From: an uncultured Flammeovirgaceae bacterium
GTDB lineage: Bacteria; Bacteroidota; Bacteroidia; Cytophagales; Cyclobacteriaceae
Assembly: GCA_946886805.1 (NCBI GenBank)
Contig: CAMPJM010000252.1
Span: 1-6,226, forward strand
Length of the DNA: 6,226 nucleotides
Reading direction: 5' to 3'
The number at the start of each line of letters is the position of its first letter. The stretch's first letter is position 1. Of the stretch, positions 3,901-6,226 are shown one piece after another. The notes under the pieces were generated by a model, which did not search any database, was not told the origin of the DNA, and worked only from the letters and a program-made list of their open reading frames with translations. A program made the position numbers and the translations under genes.

Positions 3901-6226
3901 TACAGGGGTTTCTACAGGACAAATAAACCTCAGTTGGATCGACAACTCCGATAGTGAGACAGGATTTGAGATACAGAGAGGCCTGAGCCTGGAGGGACCG
4001 TTTACTTTTGTAGCATTAACGGCCGGGAATGTTACCACCTATGAAAGCACTGGATTGAGCCCAAATGTCACCTATTTCTATCAGGTTCGCGCTACAAATA
4101 CCGACGGGAATTCTACTTTTACCAATATAGCAAATGCCACAACCTTAGAGGTTGGAACACCGCCGATGCCCCCAACAGGACTTACCGCTTTGGGAGTTTC
4201 CAGAACACAGATTAATTTAAGTTGGCAAGATAATTCTGAAAACGAAACTGAATTTGAAATTGAACGTTCTATTGGAGATACTTTAAATTTCGAAATTGTT
4301 CAAGCAGGTCTAAACGCTAACGATACCACCTATGAAAACACCGGACTTACTCCTGGCACTAATTATTTTTACCGATTAAGAGCCGTAAATGGTGATGGGA
4401 AATCAACCTACAGTAATTATATCTCGGCTTTTACATTGGAAAAATCAACTCCTCCGGCTCCCCCATCTGATCTTTATGGAATAGCGCAATCGCAGACGGC
4501 AATCGAGCTGTTTTGGACTGACAACTCCAATAATGAGATCGAGTTTATACTGGAAAGAGCTGAAGAGTCAAATGGGGAAAGAGGAACATTTAACCCTATA
4601 GAAGCTTCAATAAGCAGTAATAGTATTTCCTATGTTAATACGGGATTAAGTTCAAATACAAAATACTGGTACAGGATTAAAGCAGTGAATGAAGACGGCG
4701 AATCGACTTATAGTGAAAGCACTTTTATAATTACTTCCGTTGGCGGAAAGGATGTTTTGGTTCTACTGAAAAGTAATTTCCCACAATTTTATATTGATGG
4801 ATCGGAAAACATAACTATCTCAATAACAGTAGCTGAGCCTCAAGATATACAAACGATGGTGTTTAAGTATAAAGGAATTGCAGCTACCAAATGGGAAGAA
4901 AAAAATATCTCTACTGATAACAATGAATATGAAATTCAGGTCACACAAGCTGATCTGGATCAAATAGGTATCGAATATTATTTTGAAGCTATTGATGAAT
5001 TGGGTAATCCATATGTGAGCCCGGTAGGGTATACCTATTTGAGATATGAGGAGACTGGAATTGTACTGGACAAATTGAAATCCGGAGAAACGGTTCAAGA
5101 CTATCAAATGATTTCCATACCGTTGGATTTGGATCAAAAAAATATCGTAAATGTTCTTGAGGATGATTTAGGACCTTATGATCCTTCTAAATGGCGCCTC
5201 TTTCATTTTGAAGATACTATTAGATTTGAGAAAGGGGATTTTGCTAACATCGAACCTGGAAAGGGATACTGGTTGATAATAAAAGAAAAAGACACATTAG
5301 ATACTGGTGCGGGCAATGTGGTGGAAGTTACCCAAGATAAACCTTTTGAGCTGCAACTGAAAAAAGGCTGGAATCAGATTGGAAATCCTTATATGATTGA
5401 AATCTCCTGGAATGAAGTATTGCTAGCAAACGAAAATTCTGATTTTATAGGACCTTTGAGAACTTACAATGGATCCTATAGCGAGGATCAAACTTTGGGG
5501 GTTTTTCAGGGGGCTTATGTCCATGCGGACCAGGATGTAAAAATCATATTTCCTATTGGTGTCTGGGAAGGCAGCAATGAAGGCCGCTATACAACCTCAT
5601 CTGAACGGTCTACATCAACGTTAAACGACACAAAAGGGTGGAATATTAACTTTTCACTTTCGTCGGGAAATTTAAATTATAATCTTGGCGGTTTAGGCAT
5701 GCACTCTCAGGCCAAGGAAAGCAAAGATAGATTTGATAGAATAGCACTTCCAAGATTTTTAGACTACATAGATGTTAACTTTGAACATCCTGAATATTTT
5801 TCACCAAAATTTACGAAGGATGTTGTTCCATTGCAGGAGTCTTTCATCTGGGACATGATTGTGGTTTCAAGTCTGGGCAATACCCCGGTAACTGTTTCAT
5901 GGCAAAAAACCATACCAGTTCCCGTGGGCATGAACCTGGTTTTATTCGATGTTGAAAAGCAAAAGCCAGTAGACATGCGAGGGCAAAACAGCTATAAAGT
6001 GGCCGGAGAAGACGTTAAATTGCAGGTTTATTATGGGGATGATGAATTTATTGAAGAACATCTTAATGCTTATTTCATTAATATTGGGGAGGTATTTCCA
6101 AATCCTTTTTCGGAGGAGTTTTTAATACCTGTTTCACTCCCTGCTTCTGAGTCTTCCTATGTCATTAATGTAAAGATTTATAACAGTATAGGAAATCAGG
6201 TAGTGCCTACTTATGATTTTACCGTC
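917..6226 (+). CDS. Giant T9SS-exported multi-Fn3 surface protein (3' end outside the window)
   Basis: A single frame of 1770 codons runs from ATG 917 to the last base without a stop. Order of parts by residue: signal peptide 1-22; 13 Fn3 domains 32-1274; a beta-sandwich-like segment about 1279-1377; a 'MISIPL/WRLF/GKGYW/GWNQIGNPY' module about 1389-1551; a 'GGLGMH/HPEYF/VDMR' module about 1574-1712; and a T9SS type A sorting domain from about 1724, cut by the window. Known T9SS cargo of this type crosses the inner membrane by Sec, passes through the T9SS outer-membrane pore, loses the sorting domain and is attached to the surface or released. No hydrolase, protease or other catalytic signature is visible, so adhesion, scaffolding or ligand binding is the likely role; the ligand is unknown. 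A type A sorting domain is usually about 70-80 residues and 45 are present from VFPNPF, so roughly 30 codons are probably missing. Confidence 0.95.
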   Translation, partial: MIKHITHFFLLVFFASSNSASADFVQDIINDVPDAPNNVRAEALASDQIAISWEYNDEDEKVNHFLIERADESTLGGFKEVHNVNKHTRSVIDDNLQAQTTYQYRVLASNPDGNSDPSSIVEATTLLAAPNAPTNLTANGLTGTSIRLSWEHDMINSEKIVIERSNLLGSFSEVGETSVENTTYDDENLLPLVVYNYPVKAVSATEESSEYSNTASSTTALLATAPNAPSGLAAPGITSNSVTLSWTDNSDNEDNFIVEKATVSTGPFTTLATLAPDITTTTDTDVSPNTTYYYQVKAINGVDDSEYTAVLEVTTLDVAPAVPSGLTASPASTTSISLQWTDNSSNEDNFILERSATADGTYTPFTLAANLEEYSDTGLDPNTTYYYKIKALNAAGSSVYTDIASAKTNDVAPVPPSVLQVTAKTASTVSLAWTDASDNELYFILERSSTSATTGFTKIVEPAANATTYLDDELAPNTTYWYRIKAHNAAGDSEYSGISVTTNDVPAKVPTALVASAISTSSIKLTWTDNANNEDNYVVERSSTGGEGTFTVITSSLAANTNTFTNSGLKSNTTYYYRVKAVNEAGSLGYSAQANATTSKDLPTTPSELRSTVVTASTITLIWNDNSGNETGFVLERSLTTEDEDFSIVANIPANNETYTDEGLSSNTTYFYRIRAKNADGFSETYSNEPGITTEREAGPPAAPTKLTAHAVTTFLIKLEWQDNADNETSYIIERYTDPENITKINLPSNTEVYENIGLSANTTYYYKVIASNNDGVTESNIVSATTLANAQPPTAPTALSASAVSTVQINLRWTDNSDSEANFIIERSTTSDPESFKFIAAVNANITEYQNFGLSPDTRYYYRVQAQNQDGPSIFSNTANAKTSQSPQPPAAPSSIQATGVSTAQINITWIDNSDNESGFEILRAESQDGAFGIAGIVGVDKEVFQNTGLNSNTTYYYKVRAINQDGASAFTSTVSAATSNTRKPPVSPSSLTATGVSTGQINLSWIDNSDSETGFEIQRGLSLEGPFTFVALTAGNVTTYESTGLSPNVTYFYQVRATNTDGNSTFTNIANATTLEVGTPPMPPTGLTALGVSRTQINLSWQDNSENETEFEIERSIGDTLNFEIVQAGLNANDTTYENTGLTPGTNYFYRLRAVNGDGKSTYSNYISAFTLEKSTPPAPPSDLYGIAQSQTAIELFWTDNSNNEIEFILERAEESNGERGTFNPIEASISSNSISYVNTGLSSNTKYWYRIKAVNEDGESTYSESTFIITSVGGKDVLVLLKSNFPQFYIDGSENITISITVAEPQDIQTMVFKYKGIAATKWEEKNISTDNNEYEIQVTQADLDQIGIEYYFEAIDELGNPYVSPVGYTYLRYEETGIVLDKLKSGETVQDYQMISIPLDLDQKNIVNVLEDDLGPYDPSKWRLFHFEDTIRFEKGDFANIEPGKGYWLIIKEKDTLDTGAGNVVEVTQDKPFELQLKKGWNQIGNPYMIEISWNEVLLANENSDFIGPLRTYNGSYSEDQTLGVFQGAYVHADQDVKIIFPIGVWEGSNEGRYTTSSERSTSTLNDTKGWNINFSLSSGNLNYNLGGLGMHSQAKESKDRFDRIALPRFLDYIDVNFEHPEYFSPKFTKDVVPLQESFIWDMIVVSSLGNTPVTVSWQKTIPVPVGMNLVLFDVEKQKPVDMRGQNSYKVAGEDVKLQVYYGDDEFIEEHLNAYFINIGEVFPNPFSEEFLIPVSLPASESSYVINVKIYNSIGNQVVPTYDFTV
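1010..4738 (+). repeat. Tandem array of 13 fibronectin type III domains
   Basis: Thirteen units start near 1010, 1295, 1580, 1865, 2144, 2426, 2714, 3002, 3281, 3572, 3860, 4148 and 4439, with periods of 279-300 bases. Each has the Fn3 signature: a Pro-rich start (APxAPxxLxA), a strand-B Trp, an I-x-E-R-S/A strand, 'L.pNTTYYYRVKA.N..G.S.YS' and a closing 'ATTL'-like strand. Units 3-13 carry the loop W-x-D-[NA]-[SA]-x-[NS]-E after the Trp. Units 1 and 2 lack it (WEYNDEDEK, WEHDMINSEK), and unit 2 also has a divergent F strand (VVYNYPVKA). Unit 13 is the longest because of an ESNGERG insertion. In known bacterial surface proteins, such arrays act as spacers that hold functional tips away from the cell, or bind polymers or other proteins directly. 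Confidence 0.93.
3281..4438 (+). repeat. Closely related Fn3 subgroup (units 9-12)
   Basis: Units 9-12 share 'PP.[AS]P..L.A.GVS..QIN[LI].W' openings: VSTVQINLRW, VSTAQINITW, VSTGQINLSW and VSRTQINLSW. Units 10 and 11 also share a 19-base identical stretch, TGGATCGACAACTCCGATA, at 3647-3665 and 3935-3953. These copies are exactly 288 bases apart, which is one domain length. Earlier units (4-7) use a different opening (S..SI.L.W) and 4-6 have DVAP/DVPA linkers. This pattern fits local duplication or gene conversion inside the array. Confidence 0.65.
4751..5047 (+). other. Beta-sandwich-like segment after the Fn3 array
   Basis: Residues about 1279-1377 alternate hydrophobic strands and polar turns: DVLVLLKSN, ENITISITVAEP, QTMVFKYKG, NEYEIQVTQADL, IEYYFEAIDELGN and GYTYLRYE. 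The pattern resembles an Ig- or Fn3-like fold but lacks the Fn3 Trp and 'NTTYYY' signatures of the preceding units. Segments of this kind commonly link repeat arrays to the C-terminal modules of Bacteroidota secreted proteins. I cannot name a family. Confidence 0.5.
5081..5569 (+). other. 'MISIPL...WRLF...GKGYW...GWNQIGNPY' module
   Basis: Residues about 1389-1551 contain YQMISIPLDL, VLEDDLGPYDPSKWRLFHFE, the GKGYWLIIK strand, then LKKGWNQIGNPY and ISWNEV. From memory of Bacteroidota secreted proteins, this ordered motif set recurs just before T9SS sorting domains in large surface proteins; I know no assigned biochemical function. It is a separate beta-rich domain, not an Fn3 unit. A structure prediction would show whether it forms one domain or two halves (WRLF half and GWN half). 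Confidence 0.55.
5636..6052 (+). other. 'GGLGMH...HPEYF...VDMR' pre-sorting beta module
   Basis: Residues about 1574-1712 run from the Trp of KGWNINFSLSSG through GGLGMH (1591-1596), RIALPRFLDYIDVNFEHPEYF, TKDVVP, SFIWDMIVVSS, LVLFDVEKQKPVDMR and LQVYYGD. I recognise this order as a module often found immediately before the T9SS sorting domain in Bacteroidota proteins. It may be a stalk or a processing-site spacer. No catalytic residue set is evident. Confidence 0.5.
6086..6226 (+). other. T9SS type A C-terminal sorting domain (truncated by the window edge)
   Basis: The sequence reads GEVFPNPFSEEFLIPVSL, then SSYVINVKIYNSIGNQV. This matches the TIGR04183-type pattern: a 'YPNPF'-like start, a hydrophobic strand, and a 'V.I.IYN..G..V' strand. 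The final conserved strand (usually 'L..G.Y.v.v' close to a basic end) and the stop codon lie beyond the window. This domain directs T9SS export and is normally removed by the PorU-type sortase. Confidence 0.88.

Noticed and set aside
1222..4038. Several minus-strand open frames of 65-94 codons (1222-1461, 1504-1788, 2113-2310, 3811-4038) with similar Ser-Leu-Ser-Glu motifs
   Set aside because: They lie antisense to the Fn3 array. Their mutual similarity comes from the repeated DNS.NE codons on the + strand, and none has a convincing ribosome site or protein character.
1010..4738. The 280-300 base periodicity as a CRISPR array or DNA satellite
   Set aside because: Units are in-frame protein domains that differ at most positions at the DNA level and lack short identical repeats with unique spacers; the conservation is at the amino-acid level.
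4820..5976. Minus-strand open frames at 4820-5137 and 5764-5976
   Set aside because: They are opposite well-supported coding sequence of the large protein and show no recognisable domain or start signal.

Overview
The window reads as chromosomal DNA of a Bacteroidota bacterium (Cytophagales- or Flavobacteriia-like; the exact lineage cannot be fixed from this sequence). The main reason is a recognisable type IX secretion system (T9SS) C-terminal sorting domain at the right-hand end. AT-rich composition and a Bacteroidota-style set of modules in front of the sorting domain agree with this.

Layout: two genes on the + strand, both cut by the window edges. (1) Positions 1-801 are the 3' part of a gene whose frame is open from the first base. 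It encodes a beta-rich protein with a Kre9/KNH-like (Ser-Thr-rich, PF10342-type) domain, one C-terminal transmembrane helix and a short acidic, proline-rich tail. (2) After a 115-base spacer, 917-6226 is one uninterrupted frame of 1770 codons that runs off the right edge. In order it encodes a signal peptide, 13 tandem fibronectin type III (Fn3) domains of about 95 residues each, a beta-sandwich-like segment, a 'MISIPL...WRLF...GKGYW...GWNQIGNPY' module, a 'GGLGMH...HPEYF...VDMR' beta module and the start of a type A T9SS sorting domain. The stop codon lies outside the window, probably a few tens of codons further on.

Working together: the large protein is best read as a very long surface adhesin or scaffold. 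It would be exported by Sec, moved across the outer membrane by T9SS, and then anchored or released after removal of the sorting domain. No enzymatic domain is visible. The upstream membrane protein is on the same strand and close by, so it may be co-transcribed and functionally linked, but this is inference. I see no RNA gene, CRISPR array, insertion sequence or convincing terminator. The points most worth a second look are a nine-T tract inside the signal-peptide codons (a possible phase-variation switch), signs of local expansion among Fn3 units 9-12, and the conserved pairing of the two genes.
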